Positions 15,469 through 25,730 are shown, counted from the first letter of the stretch. The stretch: 64,000 bases of DNA from Streptomyces xanthochromogenes (GCF_014650455.1 NZ_BMUZ01000002.1:718595-782594); one strand, 5' to 3'. Notes: generated by a model not told the origin, from the sequence alone. Program-made: numbers and translations.

Positions 15469-16257
15469 TCAGCGCCCGGCCGCGAACCGCTTCAACTGCG
15501 CAAAAGTCCCATTGAAGAGATTCTGGTCACCCGGCAGGTTCCCGCTGCCGTTCGCGTACTGCCAGAGCGTCCAGTACGACCAGCCCGCGGGCAGTGCGCC
15601 CGGGGTGGTGGCGTACCGGGCCAGCCACAGGGCGTGGGTCGGGCCGAAGGCGCGGCTGCGGCCGGTGCAGTCGTTCCACCAGGCCGCGGTCGTGTAGATC
15701 ACCGGCCGGCGGCCGGTGCGCGCCCGCACCTCGTCGCTGAAGCCCGCGATCCACTCGGTCATCGCGGCCGGGCTCAGGCCGTAGCACCTGGCACTGCTGC
15801 CGCCCTTGGTGTCCTTGACGTCCTTGGAGTAGGGATTGTGCTCCAGGTCCACCGCGGGCGGCAGCGTCCAGCCGTCGCCCGACCAGCCGCCGCCGTTGCC
15901 CACGAAGTAGTCGGCCTGGTCCCGGCCCGAGGACTGGCCGGGAACCGCGAAGTGGTAGGCGCCCCGGACCAGTCCCGCCTTCCGCGCGCCGTCGTACTGC
16001 TGCCCGAAGTAGGGGTTGCGGTACGACGTCCCCTCGGTCGCCTTCACATAGACGAAGGAGGCGCCCCGGCTCCTGGCCGCCGCCCAGTCGACGCGCCCCT
16101 GGTGCGAGGAGACGTCGTGGCCGGCGGGCCGGGTCTCGGCCGCGGCTCCCGGCTGGGCGGCGAGCGCCGTGCAGCCGAGGACCAGGGCGGCCAGGGAGGC
16201 CGTGAGCGCGGCCCGTGACCGGACCCGACGAAGCAGTGGATTACGGCCGCTAGCCAT
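15469..16257 (-). CDS. Secreted GH25 lysozyme (N-acetylmuramidase)
   Basis: Exported glycoside hydrolase of 262 residues cleaving the MurNAc-GlcNAc bond of peptidoglycan. Residues 1-42 are a signal peptide (RNPLLRRVRSR, hydrophobic LTASLAALVLGCTALA, cleavage near GAAAE). The GH25 barrel begins HDVSSHQGRVDW, which carries the first active-site Asp; FVYVKATEGTSY and AVDLEHN follow, the latter with the acidic catalytic pair. YWTLWQYA closes the fold near residue 235. It is a single-domain enzyme without a wall-binding module. It is divergent from the aldolase gene. Confidence 0.92.
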   Translation of the reverse strand: MASGRNPLLRRVRSRAALTASLAALVLGCTALAAQPGAAAETRPAGHDVSSHQGRVDWAAARSRGASFVYVKATEGTSYRNPYFGQQYDGARKAGLVRGAYHFAVPGQSSGRDQADYFVGNGGGWSGDGWTLPPAVDLEHNPYSKDVKDTKGGSSARCYGLSPAAMTEWIAGFSDEVRARTGRRPVIYTTAAWWNDCTGRSRAFGPTHALWLARYATTPGALPAGWSYWTLWQYANGSGNLPGDQNLFNGTFAQLKRFAAGR

Positions 16258-16362
16258 GCATTCCCCAGAAAATCCGGTGTACGGAACAAAGCACCCAGAG
16301 GCTAGTCCAAGATCACCGCCCGATCCGCCGTCCGGCCGCCTCCGGCTGGCAGGATCGCCCGC

Positions 16363-17016
16363 ATGAGCGACGACGAGGCGGCGACGGCCGCGGCTTGGGC
16401 CGAACTGATCGACACCGCACGGCGAACTGCCGCGGAGGGACTGGTCGTCGGCACATCCGGCAATGTGTCGGTACGCGTCGGCGAGCTGATCCTGGTCACC
16501 CCCACCGGCGTGCCCTACGACCGGCTCGGCCCCGCCGACACGGTCGCCGTCGACCTCGACGGCCGCCAGGTCCTCGGCACCCTGCGCCCCACCAGCGAGA
16601 TCCCGATGCACCTCGCCGTGTACCGGAGCACCGACGCCCGGGCCGTCGTCCACACCCACGCGGTGCACGCCACGGCCGTCTCCACCCTGGTCACCGAGCT
16701 GCCGCTGATCCACTACATGGCGGCCGCGCTCGGCGGCCCGGTCCGGGTCGCCCCGTACGCCCTGTACGGCAGCGAGGAGTTGGCCGGGAACATGCTGCGC
16801 GCCCTGGACGGCCGCACCGGATGCCTGCTGCAGAATCACGGAACCGTCGCCCACGGCACCTCCCTGGCCCAGGCCTACGACCGCACCGCCCAGCTGGAGT
16901 GGATGTGCCGGGTGTGGCTCACGGCCGCCGCACTGCCCGGCCGCACCCCCTCGCTGCTCACCCGGGGCCAGCTCGACGAGGTGGGCGAGAAGCTCCGCGG
17001 CTACGGACAGCCGTAG
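16363..17016 (+). CDS. Class II aldolase/adducin family protein (fuculose-phosphate-aldolase-like)
   Basis: Zn-dependent aldolase-fold protein of 217 residues. Family landmarks: GLVVGTSGNVSVRVG near residue 26 (phosphate-binding loop), PTSEIPMHLAVYR with the catalytic Glu, VVHTHAVHATAVS with two metal His, and LLQNHGTVAHG with the third His. L-fuculose-1-phosphate aldolase and L-ribulose-5-phosphate epimerase are the nearest named families. No sugar operon surrounds it, so the substrate is open. It stands alone, facing away from the lysozyme gene. Confidence 0.88.
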   Translation: MSDDEAATAAAWAELIDTARRTAAEGLVVGTSGNVSVRVGELILVTPTGVPYDRLGPADTVAVDLDGRQVLGTLRPTSEIPMHLAVYRSTDARAVVHTHAVHATAVSTLVTELPLIHYMAAALGGPVRVAPYALYGSEELAGNMLRALDGRTGCLLQNHGTVAHGTSLAQAYDRTAQLEWMCRVWLTAAALPGRTPSLLTRGQLDEVGEKLRGYGQP

Positions 17017-17114
17017 CGGTCCCGTCCCGCGGCGGGGCCCCGGGAGCCCCGGCCCGCCGCCCCGATGGGCCATGCCCACTGGCATCCCGGTCGCCCCGCC
17101 CCGAGACTGAACGC

Positions 17115-18242
17115 GTGCGCCCCGCAACGAAGACGGCAGCGGCCGTCACCACACTCCTCGGCGTCGGGGCGGCAGCGGTCGTCGCCGGACGCATCGCCAG
17201 CGACGCCGCGCTCAAGGCGGCGCCGGGCACCCCGCTGCCCACCGACCCCCCGCTGACCGTGCACGCCCTGGCGCCCGGCCGGGTCACCCTGACCCGTTCG
17301 CTCGCCGCGCTGCGGCCGGGCACCTACGGCCTCACGGGCGACGGCGTCCACGCCGTGGTCGGCCCCGTCCTCGACGACGCCCCGCACACCGCGGACACGG
17401 TGGTGCGCCGCCTGGAGCGGGTCACCCACGGCGCCCTCACGCCGGGGGACCGGCTGCGGCTCACCCCGCAGACGCACCGGGGCACCCCGAACACCGCCCT
17501 CGGCATCCAGCACCGGGACGTCGAGATCCCGGCCGAACTCGGGCCACTGCCCGCCTGGTTGGTGACCGGCGAGCGCTCCACCTGGGTGATCGCCGTGCAC
17601 GGGCTCGGCACCACCCGCGAGCACGCCCTCAACATCATGGAGTTCCTGCGCGGCCAGCGCCTGCCGGTCCTCGTCCCCGCCTACCGCGGCGACGAGGGCG
17701 CGCCCCGTTCGCCGGACGGGCTCGGCCACCTCGGGGACTCCGAGTGGCGCGACCTGGACGCCGCGATCCGCCACGCCCTGCGCTCCGGGGCCCGGCGCGT
17801 CATCCTGCACGGCTGGTCCACCGGCGCCACGATGGCCCTGCATGCCGCCACCCGCTCCGCGCTGCGCGAGCGGATCGCCGGGATCGTGCTCGACTCCCCG
17901 GTCCTGGACTGGGAGTTCACGCTCAGGGCCCTCGCCTCCGCCCATCGCACCCCGGGGCCCCTGCTGCCGCTCGCGGTCCGGGCGGCCCAGGGCCGTACCG
18001 GCATCCACGGCGACCGCCTCCGGGAAGCCGTCGACCCCAGGGCGCTGCGGGTGCCGACCCTGCTCTTCCACGGCCCGGACGACACCCTCGCCCCCTGGGG
18101 CCCCTCGCGCGAACTGGCCGACCGGCGGCCGGAACTGATCACCCTGCACCCGGTCCCGGGCGCCCCGCACGCCTCGATGTGGAACGCGGACCCGGCCGGC
18201 TACGAAGAAACCCTGCGCCGCTTCCTCACCCCGCTCATGTGA
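17115..18242 (+). CDS. Alpha/beta hydrolase with N-terminal membrane anchor
   Basis: Protein of 375 residues. An N-terminal hydrophobic segment (AAAVTTLLGVGAAAVVAG, residues about 7-24) suggests an uncleaved anchor or signal. The hydrolase domain starts near residue 150 with WVIAVHGLGTTREHAL (oxyanion loop). The nucleophile elbow is HGWSTGATMAL, the acid is in FHGPDDTLAP and the His in PGAPHASMWN. The GTG start follows family N-termini. It could be an esterase, thioesterase or peptidase; nothing in the sequence fixes the substrate. Confidence 0.87.
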   Translation: MRPATKTAAAVTTLLGVGAAAVVAGRIASDAALKAAPGTPLPTDPPLTVHALAPGRVTLTRSLAALRPGTYGLTGDGVHAVVGPVLDDAPHTADTVVRRLERVTHGALTPGDRLRLTPQTHRGTPNTALGIQHRDVEIPAELGPLPAWLVTGERSTWVIAVHGLGTTREHALNIMEFLRGQRLPVLVPAYRGDEGAPRSPDGLGHLGDSEWRDLDAAIRHALRSGARRVILHGWSTGATMALHAATRSALRERIAGIVLDSPVLDWEFTLRALASAHRTPGPLLPLAVRAAQGRTGIHGDRLREAVDPRALRVPTLLFHGPDDTLAPWGPSRELADRRPELITLHPVPGAPHASMWNADPAGYEETLRRFLTPLM

Positions 18243-18596
18243 CAGGCCGTCAGGTCTCGCGATGGGGTGGAGCGGATTCCGCTTGCGCATTCGGACGGTC
18301 ACCGGGCCGTGTTCGTCCCGCGGGGCGGCTCCCGGCCGCCCGTCGGTCCCGGCCGCCCGCTCCGGCCGGGCCCGGCCGATTCCGGTTGCCCGCTCCGACG
18401 GAGGGCGGGCCCCGCTCTGCGGGGGAGCGGCACCCCGATCCCCGGCCGCCCCGGGCGTCCCTGGCGCATCTTCGGCGGCCGGTTCCGTTTGGGCTTTCGG
18501 GCAGTGACCGGGAAGACTGCATGCGTGACGTCCCGGAAGCCTGAAGAGAAGTTGCCGCGCGACTCCAGACTGCGGCTTGTCCGCGCTCCGCACCCG
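18243..18596. other. GC-rich intergenic region with no supported gene
   Basis: Contains imperfect repeats of CGGCCGCCCG and several self-complementary runs. In-frame GTG codons at 18504 and 18525 may be alternative starts for the next gene. I see no other functional element. Confidence 0.4.
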
Positions 18597-19940
18597 ATGC
18601 AAGCCCGACCCCTTGCCGCCGCCCGCAGGGCCGCGACCGACCGGCGTACCCGGCCGGCCCCGCGGCCGCCCGCGGGCACCCCGGCCGCGGCCGAACTGGC
18701 CCGCCAGGCCAGGGCGGTGCTCGCCGACGCCGTGCGCGTCGCCCGCTGGACCGACGCCGAGCGCGCCCGCGGTGCCGCCCCCGGCCCCGGCCGGCCCGGG
18801 CCGCTGCCCGTGCCGGTCACCGAGCGGGCGGCCGCCGCACTGGGCCTGACGCCCGCTCAGGTGCGGGCCGGCTGGGACCGGGCCCGGCTCGCGGGGCTCG
18901 TCGAACTGCACGGCGCCACGGTGCGGCCCGGCTGGCGGCTGCGCGCCTGGGACCGCGACGACGCGGCCGTGCTGCGCGGCTGGGTCGCCCTGTTCGACGC
19001 GTGGTCCCTCGTCCACCCCGCCCCCGACGACATCGCCCCCACCGCGGTCGCCGAGGTCGTCGAGGCCGTCCCCCAGGTGCTCTCCCTCCTCCAGCTCTCC
19101 AACGGGCCGGTCCTCGTGCCGGCCCTGCTCGACCTGCTCGAACAGCGGGTGGCCGAGCTGCGCGAGGAGCGCTGTGAGGTGCCCTACGGGCCCACGACCG
19201 ACCCCGTCTCGCTGCCGCCCCTGCTGCCGCACCTCCTGGACTGGGCCCTGGCCGGGCTCGCCGCCGTCGGCGCGCTCGTCCTCGGCGAGGACCAGGCGAC
19301 CTTGACGCCGCTCGGCAACTGGGCGGTCTGGGTCAAGCTGGAGCAGATCTGCGTCGCCGCGCAGAGCCCGGCCGGCAACATCGAGCAGCCCGCCGAGGAC
19401 ATGTTGCGCGGCTGCGCGGGCCTCACCCCCGGCCCCGCGCGCGCCGAGTACCGCGCGTGGACCGCCGCGCGCACCGTCGGCAGTGCCGTCACCGAACTCC
19501 TCGACGTGGCCCGGGGCGACGACGCGCTGCTGCGCGGGCTCGCCTTCGAGGCGCTGCGGGTCGTGGGATCGCCCGCCGAGGCCGGAGTGCGCGCCGCCAC
19601 GTCGGAAACGTGTCTGCGCCCCTATGCGCTGCTCTGGCTCGCCGAGTACGACGGCGGCGACCCCGAGGACGTGCTCGGCGTGCTCACCCGGGAGGAGTCG
19701 ACCTGGCTGTGGGTCGACACGGCCGCCGCCGTGGCCGACCACGGCGAGAGCGAACTCCTGGTGCGCCACCTCGACTCGGCGGTGCAGGGCACGGTCCCGG
19801 CGCTGCTCGACGAGGTGCGGGCGGTCGGGCATCCGCGCACGGTCCAGGTCCTGGTGGCCCTGGCCGCGGCCCACCCCGACCCGGCCCTGGCCAAGGCGGT
19901 CCGCCGTGCGGCCTTCCAGGTCCACACCGGGTCCGTGTAG
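18597..19940 (+). CDS. Hypothetical protein, alpha-helical, HTH-like N-terminal half
   Basis: Not recognised by function. From the ATG it is 447 residues. After a basic, Pro-rich N-terminus, residues about 50-120 resemble a winged-helix region (TERAAAALGLTPAQVRAGWD, then LVELHGATVRPGWRL). The remainder is a long run of amphipathic helices with HEAT-like spacing (LLDVARGDDALLRGLAFEAL; VQVLVALAAAHPDPALAKAV). There is no signal peptide. The start is uncertain: GTG at 18525 has a GGAAGA Shine-Dalgarno and would add 24 residues, but codon bias there is weak. It stands alone between two terminator-like palindromes. Confidence 0.75.
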   Translation: MQARPLAAARRAATDRRTRPAPRPPAGTPAAAELARQARAVLADAVRVARWTDAERARGAAPGPGRPGPLPVPVTERAAAALGLTPAQVRAGWDRARLAGLVELHGATVRPGWRLRAWDRDDAAVLRGWVALFDAWSLVHPAPDDIAPTAVAEVVEAVPQVLSLLQLSNGPVLVPALLDLLEQRVAELREERCEVPYGPTTDPVSLPPLLPHLLDWALAGLAAVGALVLGEDQATLTPLGNWAVWVKLEQICVAAQSPAGNIEQPAEDMLRGCAGLTPGPARAEYRAWTAARTVGSAVTELLDVARGDDALLRGLAFEALRVVGSPAEAGVRAATSETCLRPYALLWLAEYDGGDPEDVLGVLTREESTWLWVDTAAAVADHGESELLVRHLDSAVQGTVPALLDEVRAVGHPRTVQVLVALAAAHPDPALAKAVRRAAFQVHTGSV

Positions 19941-19963
19941 CGACGCGCGTAGCGACCGCCCCG

Positions 19964-19979
19964 CCCGCCCCGGGGCGGG
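19964..19979 (+). terminator. GC palindrome after the hypothetical gene
   Basis: CCCGCCCC immediately followed by GGGGCGGG, a perfect 16-bp palindrome 24 bp past the stop codon. It can fold as a hairpin on either strand. Confidence 0.45.
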
Positions 19980-20018
19980 ACGTCCTACGGCGTCGACTCC
20001 CGTCCGCGGAGCGCCTGT

Positions 20019-20037
20019 TGAGGCGTCAGGCGCCTCA
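20019..20037 (-). terminator. Hairpin after the VOC gene
   Basis: TGAGGCG-tcagg-CGCCTCA, 7-bp stem with 5-nt loop, immediately past the VOC stop on the minus strand. Confidence 0.5.
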
Positions 20038-20042
20038 GCCGG

Positions 20043-20432
20043 TCATTCCCCGCCGCCGGGCGCATAGGTGCCGAAGCTCCACACGTTGCCCTCGGCGTCC
20101 CGCGCCGTGTAGTTCCGCGAGCCGTAGTCCTGGTCCGCGGGCGCCATGAGGATCTCCATGCCCTGCTCGGCGGCGCGGGCGTGGTGCGCGTCCACATCGC
20201 CGACCACGACGTAGACCCCCACCGGGCCGCTCTCCGCCATGGCCTCGGCGAAGACGCCCTCGCGCCCCTTGGAGCCGACCATCACCAGACCCGTGCCGTA
20301 GGACAGTTCGGCATGCGTCACGCTGCCGTGCTCGTCCTCGTAGACGCACACCTCGGTGAAGCCGAAGGCGTCCTCCAGCCGGCGGATCGCCGCCTTCGCA
20401 TCGTCGTACAGGACCGTCGGATACATGCTCAT
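20043..20432 (-). CDS. VOC (glyoxalase/bleomycin-resistance) family protein
   Basis: Small cytoplasmic metalloprotein-fold protein of 129 residues with the paired beta-alpha-beta-beta-beta arrangement. PTVLYDDAKAAIRRLEDAFG opens module 1, THAELSYGTGLVMVG ends it, VYVVVGDVDAHHARAAEQG opens module 2, and RNYTARDAEGNVWSFGTY is the typical VOC C-terminus. The ATG at 20432 has GGAAGGAG about 8 nt upstream, preferred over the ATG six bases inside. The substrate is unknown. Confidence 0.87.
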   Translation of the reverse strand: MSMYPTVLYDDAKAAIRRLEDAFGFTEVCVYEDEHGSVTHAELSYGTGLVMVGSKGREGVFAEAMAESGPVGVYVVVGDVDAHHARAAEQGMEILMAPADQDYGSRNYTARDAEGNVWSFGTYAPGGGE

Positions 20433-20547
20433 GCCGATCACTCCTTCCGGGCCGCCCCCGGGCCGAGCCGCTGACTGTGACCTGGATCTCAGTGTCGCAC
20501 CCGGCACTGACAGCGCACCCTGCGCTCAGGGCGCACCCGGCCCGGCA

Positions 20548-20563
20548 GCGCGCCGCGGCGCGC
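20548..20563 (-). terminator. GC palindrome just after the zinc peptidase gene
   Basis: GCGCGCC-gc-GGCGCGC lies 4 bp past the stop of the minus-strand peptidase gene. It can form a 6-bp stem with a 4-nt loop. Confidence 0.4.
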
Positions 20564-20567
20564 CTAC

Positions 20568-21464
20568 TCAGCGGGACGCGAAGGTGTTGCAGCGGGCCAT
20601 GTCACCGGTCTGGTAGCCGGTGTAGAACCACTGCTGGCGCTGCTGCGCCGAGCCGTGCGTCCAGGTCTCCGGGGTGACCCTGCCCTGGAACTTCTCCTGG
20701 ATCCGGTCGTCGCCGACCGCGGCCGCCGCGTCGAGGCCGTCCTTGATGTCCTGGTCGGTGAGCTTCGAGATGAGCGGCCGCCCGGTCGCCTTGTCCGGGG
20801 TCGTCGTCGCGTGGTGCGCCCACACCCCGGCGTAGCAGTCGGCCTGCAGCTCCACCTTCACTGCGTTGCTGCCGGCACCCTGCCGCCCGTCCTGCGACTT
20901 CTGCAGGGTGCCCATCAGGTTCTGGATGTGGTGGCCGTACTCGTGCGCCACCACGTAGGCCTGCGCGAAGGGGCCGCCGCTGGAGCCGAACTTGGTGCGC
21001 AGCTCGTTGAAGAACCCGAGGTCGAGGTAGACCTGCCGGTCGCCCGGGCAGTAGAAGGGCCCGACCGCCGAAGTGGCCGTCCCGCAGGCGGTGTTGACGC
21101 GACCGGTGAAGAAGACCGTCGAGGCGGGGGAGTACCTGCCGCCGCGCCGAGGGAACTCCTGGCTCCAGTAGTCCTGCACGCTGTTGACCACCGCGACGAT
21201 CCGGCAGTCCTCCTTGGTGTTGGCGTCCGAGCCGGTGCGACAGCTCTGGTTCACCTGCGCCTGCGACGACGAGGCCGCGCCCGGTGTGGTGTCGCCCGAG
21301 GAGAGGCCGAGCTGCTCGGGGCCCACCCCGAAGAACAGGCCGAGGAGCAGCGCGATGACGCCGACGATGCCGCCGCCGACGGTGGCCCGCCCGCCCGGAA
21401 TCCGGCTGCTGCGCACATCCTTGACCTCGGACGTGTCCAGATCGGCGTCGTCGTCGAACTGCAT
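20568..21464 (-). CDS. Neutral zinc metallopeptidase, YpfJ family
   Basis: Membrane-anchored putative metalloprotease of 298 residues. A cytoplasmic acidic N-terminus ([16 protein letters not shown]) is followed by one helix ([20 protein letters not shown], about residues 28-47), then an extracytoplasmic domain. The zinc motif is [17 protein letters not shown]; the third ligand region is [14 protein letters not shown]. The downstream [21 protein letters not shown] is typical of the family. Cys residues near CRTGSD, DCRIV, TACGT and YCPGD could form disulfides. The natural substrate is unknown. Confidence 0.92.
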   Translation of the reverse strand: MQFDDDADLDTSEVKDVRSSRIPGGRATVGGGIVGVIALLLGLFFGVGPEQLGLSSGDTTPGAASSSQAQVNQSCRTGSDANTKEDCRIVAVVNSVQDYWSQEFPRRGGRYSPASTVFFTGRVNTACGTATSAVGPFYCPGDRQVYLDLGFFNELRTKFGSSGGPFAQAYVVAHEYGHHIQNLMGTLQKSQDGRQGAGSNAVKVELQADCYAGVWAHHATTTPDKATGRPLISKLTDQDIKDGLDAAAAVGDDRIQEKFQGRVTPETWTHGSAQQRQQWFYTGYQTGDMARCNTFASR

Positions 21465-21609
21465 GGCCCCACCACCCTCTGTTCCGCCCGGGCCGACAGG
21501 GAGCGGCCCGCTCAAGGTGACCCCGAGTATCGGCAAAGTCACCCCGAGTATCAATCGGTTCATTGCGCTACGCCCGTTTTGTTACGTCGGCCGATACGCT
21601 CGGCGCGTC

Positions 21610-22308
21610 ATGGACCGGACCCGTCTCGCGCTGACCGCCGTCGCCGCCGTACTCGCTCTCCCGCTGGTCACCGCGGCCCAGCACGCCGACCGGACCCGGT
21701 ACGGCGACCACTTCGCCCGCTTCGCCGCACCCGCCTCAGCCCCGGCCTCGGTGCGCCTGCGCGGCGCGGCCGTCGAGGCGTACGACAGCGACACCGGCGC
21801 CCGGCGCTGGACGTACGGCAGACGCGGCAGCCGGCCGCTCGCCCTGTACCGCGCGCCCGGCCACGCCTTCGCCCTGTGGAGCGACGGCATGGTCACCGAC
21901 ACCGGCCCGCGCCGGGTCCGCTGGCACCGGGCGGTGCCCGGCCTCGACGCCTGGCTGGCCGGGCGGGGCGACCGCGCCGCCGGGGTGCTCCAGCCGCTCG
22001 ACGCGGGCGGCCGCATGCTCGCCGTCGTCACTCCCGACCGCGTCAGCGCCTTCCGCGCCGCCGACGGCGACCTGCGCTGGCTGCTGCCCGCGAAGAAGGG
22101 CTGCGCCTTCGACCCGGCGCGCACCGCGCACCGGGCCGGGGTGCTGCTGCTCGCACAGCCCTGCCGGGACGGGGACTCCTGGAGCCGGGAACTGGCCGCC
22201 GTCGACGGCCTCGGGAAGATCACCCCGGGGCGCACCCCGCTGGGCAACGACCTCCCAGGTGAGGGGCCCGTGGACCGCGGCGGAATTGTGGTTGCGCGGC
22301 CCAGTTAG
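21610..22308 (+). CDS. Secreted PQQ-like beta-propeller fragment protein
   Basis: Exported protein of 232 residues. The N-terminus (DRTRLALTAVAAVLALPLVTAAQ) is a signal peptide or anchor. Two PQQ-like blade motifs are visible, VEAYDSDTGARRWTYG near residue 56 and VSAFRAADGDLRWLLP near 147. This is fewer than a full propeller, so it is a short relative of BamB-like proteins. Two Cys (KKGCAFD, AQPCRDG) may pair. The function is unknown. It precedes the ABC-F gene, whose promoter overlaps this gene's stop. Confidence 0.75.
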   Translation: MDRTRLALTAVAAVLALPLVTAAQHADRTRYGDHFARFAAPASAPASVRLRGAAVEAYDSDTGARRWTYGRRGSRPLALYRAPGHAFALWSDGMVTDTGPRRVRWHRAVPGLDAWLAGRGDRAAGVLQPLDAGGRMLAVVTPDRVSAFRAADGDLRWLLPAKKGCAFDPARTAHRAGVLLLAQPCRDGDSWSRELAAVDGLGKITPGRTPLGNDLPGEGPVDRGGIVVARPS

Positions 22309-22311
22309 AAT
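22283..22311 (+). promoter_or_regulatory. Probable promoter of the ABC-F gene
   Basis: TAGAAT (22306-22311) matches an actinobacterial -10 hexamer. A poor -35 candidate (GAATTG, 17-bp spacing) lies upstream. The expected start point falls at or next to the ATG at 22319, which would make the following 7-codon ORF leaderless. Confidence 0.5.
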
Positions 22312-22318
22312 TGGCCCC

Positions 22319-22342
22319 ATGGCAATTCTCCTTGTGCATTAG
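22319..22342 (+). CDS. Leaderless 7-codon leader ORF ahead of the ABC-F gene
   Basis: Encodes MAILLVH then TAG. It starts about 8 nt past a good -10, so the mRNA probably begins at the AUG. Codons ATT, CTT and CAT are uncommon in this genome type. The leader between it and the ABC-F start is about 110 nt and includes a GCGC-TTC-GCGC hairpin. A ribosome-sensing attenuator would look like this, but translation is not proven. Confidence 0.4.
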   Translation: MAILLVH

Positions 22343-22454
22343 GCGGCGTCGACCTCCGCGCCCATCCGTCGCCCGCCACCGCCCTTCCAAGGACGCGCTT
22401 CGCGCGGCGCCACTTGACGTCCCGTCCGCCGTCCACACCGCCTGGAGTCTTTCC

Positions 22455-24053
<1,599 letters not shown>

Positions 24054-24093
24054 CCGGCCGCGCCGGCGGACGTCCCGGGCGTCAACGGTGCAT

Positions 24094-24401
24094 GATCCAT
24101 CCGTTGATCCACTGCCTCTGGATCATTCGGCTTACGCGTGATCCTCAATCTGAGTGAGTGCGTCTCGTACCCCGGTGTGTCGGGCGCGGGATCAAGGTCC
24201 GTCCTTCGCGGGACGGGCCTTTTCCCATGTGTGACCCGGAACACAGCGCTGACCTGGCGCTTCGTCTCGACTTTCGGGCCGGGATATGTCCGAGGCCAGC
24301 CGGAATGTGACATTCCGGCCCGCCTTTTCACGCCTCGTGCGCCCAAGGTTGTTGCACGGACCTTGCCGAATGGGTGGCCAGGAAGCCCGGGAGGGGTGAT
24401 C
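24094..24401. promoter_or_regulatory. Cluster of six GATC sites upstream of the gbn-like gene
   Basis: GATC occurs at 24094, 24106, 24121, 24140, 24190 and 24398. About one would be expected by chance in 300 bp at this GC content. The product of the next gene matches the S. coelicolor nucleoid protein described as binding GATC, so the cluster suggests autoregulation. No gene is supported in the gap 24054-24440. Confidence 0.55.
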
Positions 24402-24440
24402 ATGAGAAGTCCAGAGCGCACTTCCCATGAGGAGGCACGG

Positions 24441-24662
24441 GTGGCCGAGACTCTGAAGAAGGGCAGCCGGGTTACCGGCGCCGCGCGCGACAAGCTCGCG
24501 GCAGACCTGAAGAAGAAGTACGACTCCGGTGCGAGCATCCGGGCGCTGGCCGAGGAAACCGGCCGGTCCTACGGATTCGTCCACCGGATGCTCAGCGAGT
24601 CCGGGGTCATTCTCCGTGGACGCGGCGGAGCGACACGGGGCAAGAAGGCCGCCTCGGCCTGA
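24441..24662 (+). CDS. gbn: Small helix-turn-helix nucleoid-associated protein (Gbn/SCO1839-like)
   Basis: A basic 73-residue DNA-binding protein. The N-terminus is Lys-rich (AETLKKGSRVTGAARDKL), followed by a helix-turn-helix (KKKYDSGASIRALAEETG, SYGFVHRMLSESG) and an Arg/Gly/Lys tail ending GKKAASA. In S. coelicolor the counterpart SCO1839 is known as Gbn, a GATC-binding nucleoid protein affecting development; the flanking ABC-F and enoyl-CoA hydratase genes match that locus. The GTG start has GAGGAGG 5 nt upstream. An in-frame ATG at 24402 would add a 13-residue extension but lacks such a site. Confidence 0.85.
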   Translation: MAETLKKGSRVTGAARDKLAADLKKKYDSGASIRALAEETGRSYGFVHRMLSESGVILRGRGGATRGKKAASA

Positions 24663-24760
24663 CCGAGGCGTTCCGGACGGCATCTGTGGCCCCCCGGGTC
24701 CGGTGGTGGCCACCCGGTCGGCCGTGCGGTCGACCGGGTGGTTACTGTGCAGTCACTTAG

Positions 24761-24778
24761 CGACCGCCGAGGCGGTCG
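24761..24778 (+). terminator. Hairpin between the gbn-like and enoyl-CoA hydratase genes
   Basis: CGACCGCC-ga-GGCGGTCG, near-perfect palindrome followed by TT, about 100 bp past the gbn stop. It could also be a regulatory palindrome close to the hydratase promoter. Confidence 0.4.
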
Positions 24779-24810
24779 TTCGATGACGGCCACTGACCCG
24801 GAGGCGCCCC

Positions 24811-25611
24811 ATGGCTACGCCCGTATCCGTACATGAGGTATTCGACAAGGACGGCGTACGGCTCTCCGTCGACGACGCGGTCGCCACGGTGACCCTGACC
24901 AATCCGGCCAAGCGCAACGCCCAGTCTCCCGCTCTGTGGCGGGCGTTGGCAACGGCCGGACGGTCAATCCCGGGCAGCGTTCGCGTCGTTGTGCTGCGCG
25001 GCGAGGGCAAGTCCTTCTCCGCCGGCCTCGACCGCCAGGCCTTCACCCCTGAAGGCTTCGACGGCGAGCCCTCCTTCCTGGACCTCGCGCGCGGCTCCGA
25101 CGAGGAGCTCGACGGGGTCATCGCCGAGTACCAGGAGGCGTTCACCTGGTGGCGCCGCAACGACATCGTGTCGATCGCGGCCGTCCAGGGGCACGCGATC
25201 GGCGCCGGCTTCCAGCTCGCCCTCGCCTGCGACCTCCGGGTCGTCGCGCAGGACGTGCAGTTCGCCATGCGCGAGACCAGCCTCGGACTCGTCCCCGACC
25301 TCACGGGTACGCACCCGCTGGTCGGGCTCGTCGGATACGCCCGCGCGCTCGAAATCTGCGCGACGGGACGGTTCGTGGGAGCCGACGAGGCCGAGCGCAT
25401 CGGCCTGGCCAACCTCGCCGTGCCCGCCGATGAACTCGACTCAGCCGTACGGGACTTGGCGGGGGCGCTCCTTGCCGCGCCGCGTGACGCCGTGGTCGAG
25501 ACGAAGGCCCTGCTGCGGGGTGCAGCAGGACGGGACTACGAGGAGCAGCGCCGCGCCGAGCGCGCCGCGCAGGCCCGCCGCCTGCGCGACCTGGCCGGCA
25601 TCTCCGACTGA
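24811..25611 (+). CDS. Enoyl-CoA hydratase/isomerase family protein
   Basis: Crotonase-fold enzyme of 266 residues acting on acyl-CoA thioesters. VTLTNPAKRNAQSPALW and GKSFSAGLDRQAF supply the first oxyanion-hole segment; AVQGHAIGAGFQLALACDLR supplies the second. In FAMRETSLGLVPDLTGTHPL a Glu sits in the position used by hydratases and isomerases. The central insertion DGEPSFLDLARGSDEELDG is longer than in classic EchA. No neighbouring beta-oxidation genes, so the pathway is open. Confidence 0.9.
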   Translation: MATPVSVHEVFDKDGVRLSVDDAVATVTLTNPAKRNAQSPALWRALATAGRSIPGSVRVVVLRGEGKSFSAGLDRQAFTPEGFDGEPSFLDLARGSDEELDGVIAEYQEAFTWWRRNDIVSIAAVQGHAIGAGFQLALACDLRVVAQDVQFAMRETSLGLVPDLTGTHPLVGLVGYARALEICATGRFVGADEAERIGLANLAVPADELDSAVRDLAGALLAAPRDAVVETKALLRGAAGRDYEEQRRAERAAQARRLRDLAGISD

Positions 25612-25618
25612 CCCCTGC

Positions 25619-25644
25619 GTGAATCGGGCGGCGTGAATCGGGCG
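25619..25644. repeat. Short tandem direct repeat
   Basis: GTGAATCGGGCGG occurs twice back to back just after the enoyl-CoA hydratase stop. No function is apparent. Confidence 0.5.
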
Positions 25645-25730
25645 GCCCCGGGGCGGACTTGGGGTGACCGCGGGGCGGACTCGTCGTGGGCCCGCCCCGC
25701 TCCCGCGTCCCGCAGCGGAAACCGGCCGGC

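Noticed and set aside
16258-17127. Extension of the lysozyme frame to the right
   Set aside because: It would run antisense through the aldolase gene; the signal peptide fixes the start at 16257.
17001-19925. Long minus-strand frame opposite the hydrolase and HEAT-like genes
   Set aside because: Composition is that of an antisense shadow and the plus-strand genes have clear motifs.
24402-24440. Longer N-terminus for the gbn-like protein
   Set aside because: The GTG at 24441 has a much better Shine-Dalgarno and gives the 73-residue size recalled for SCO1839.
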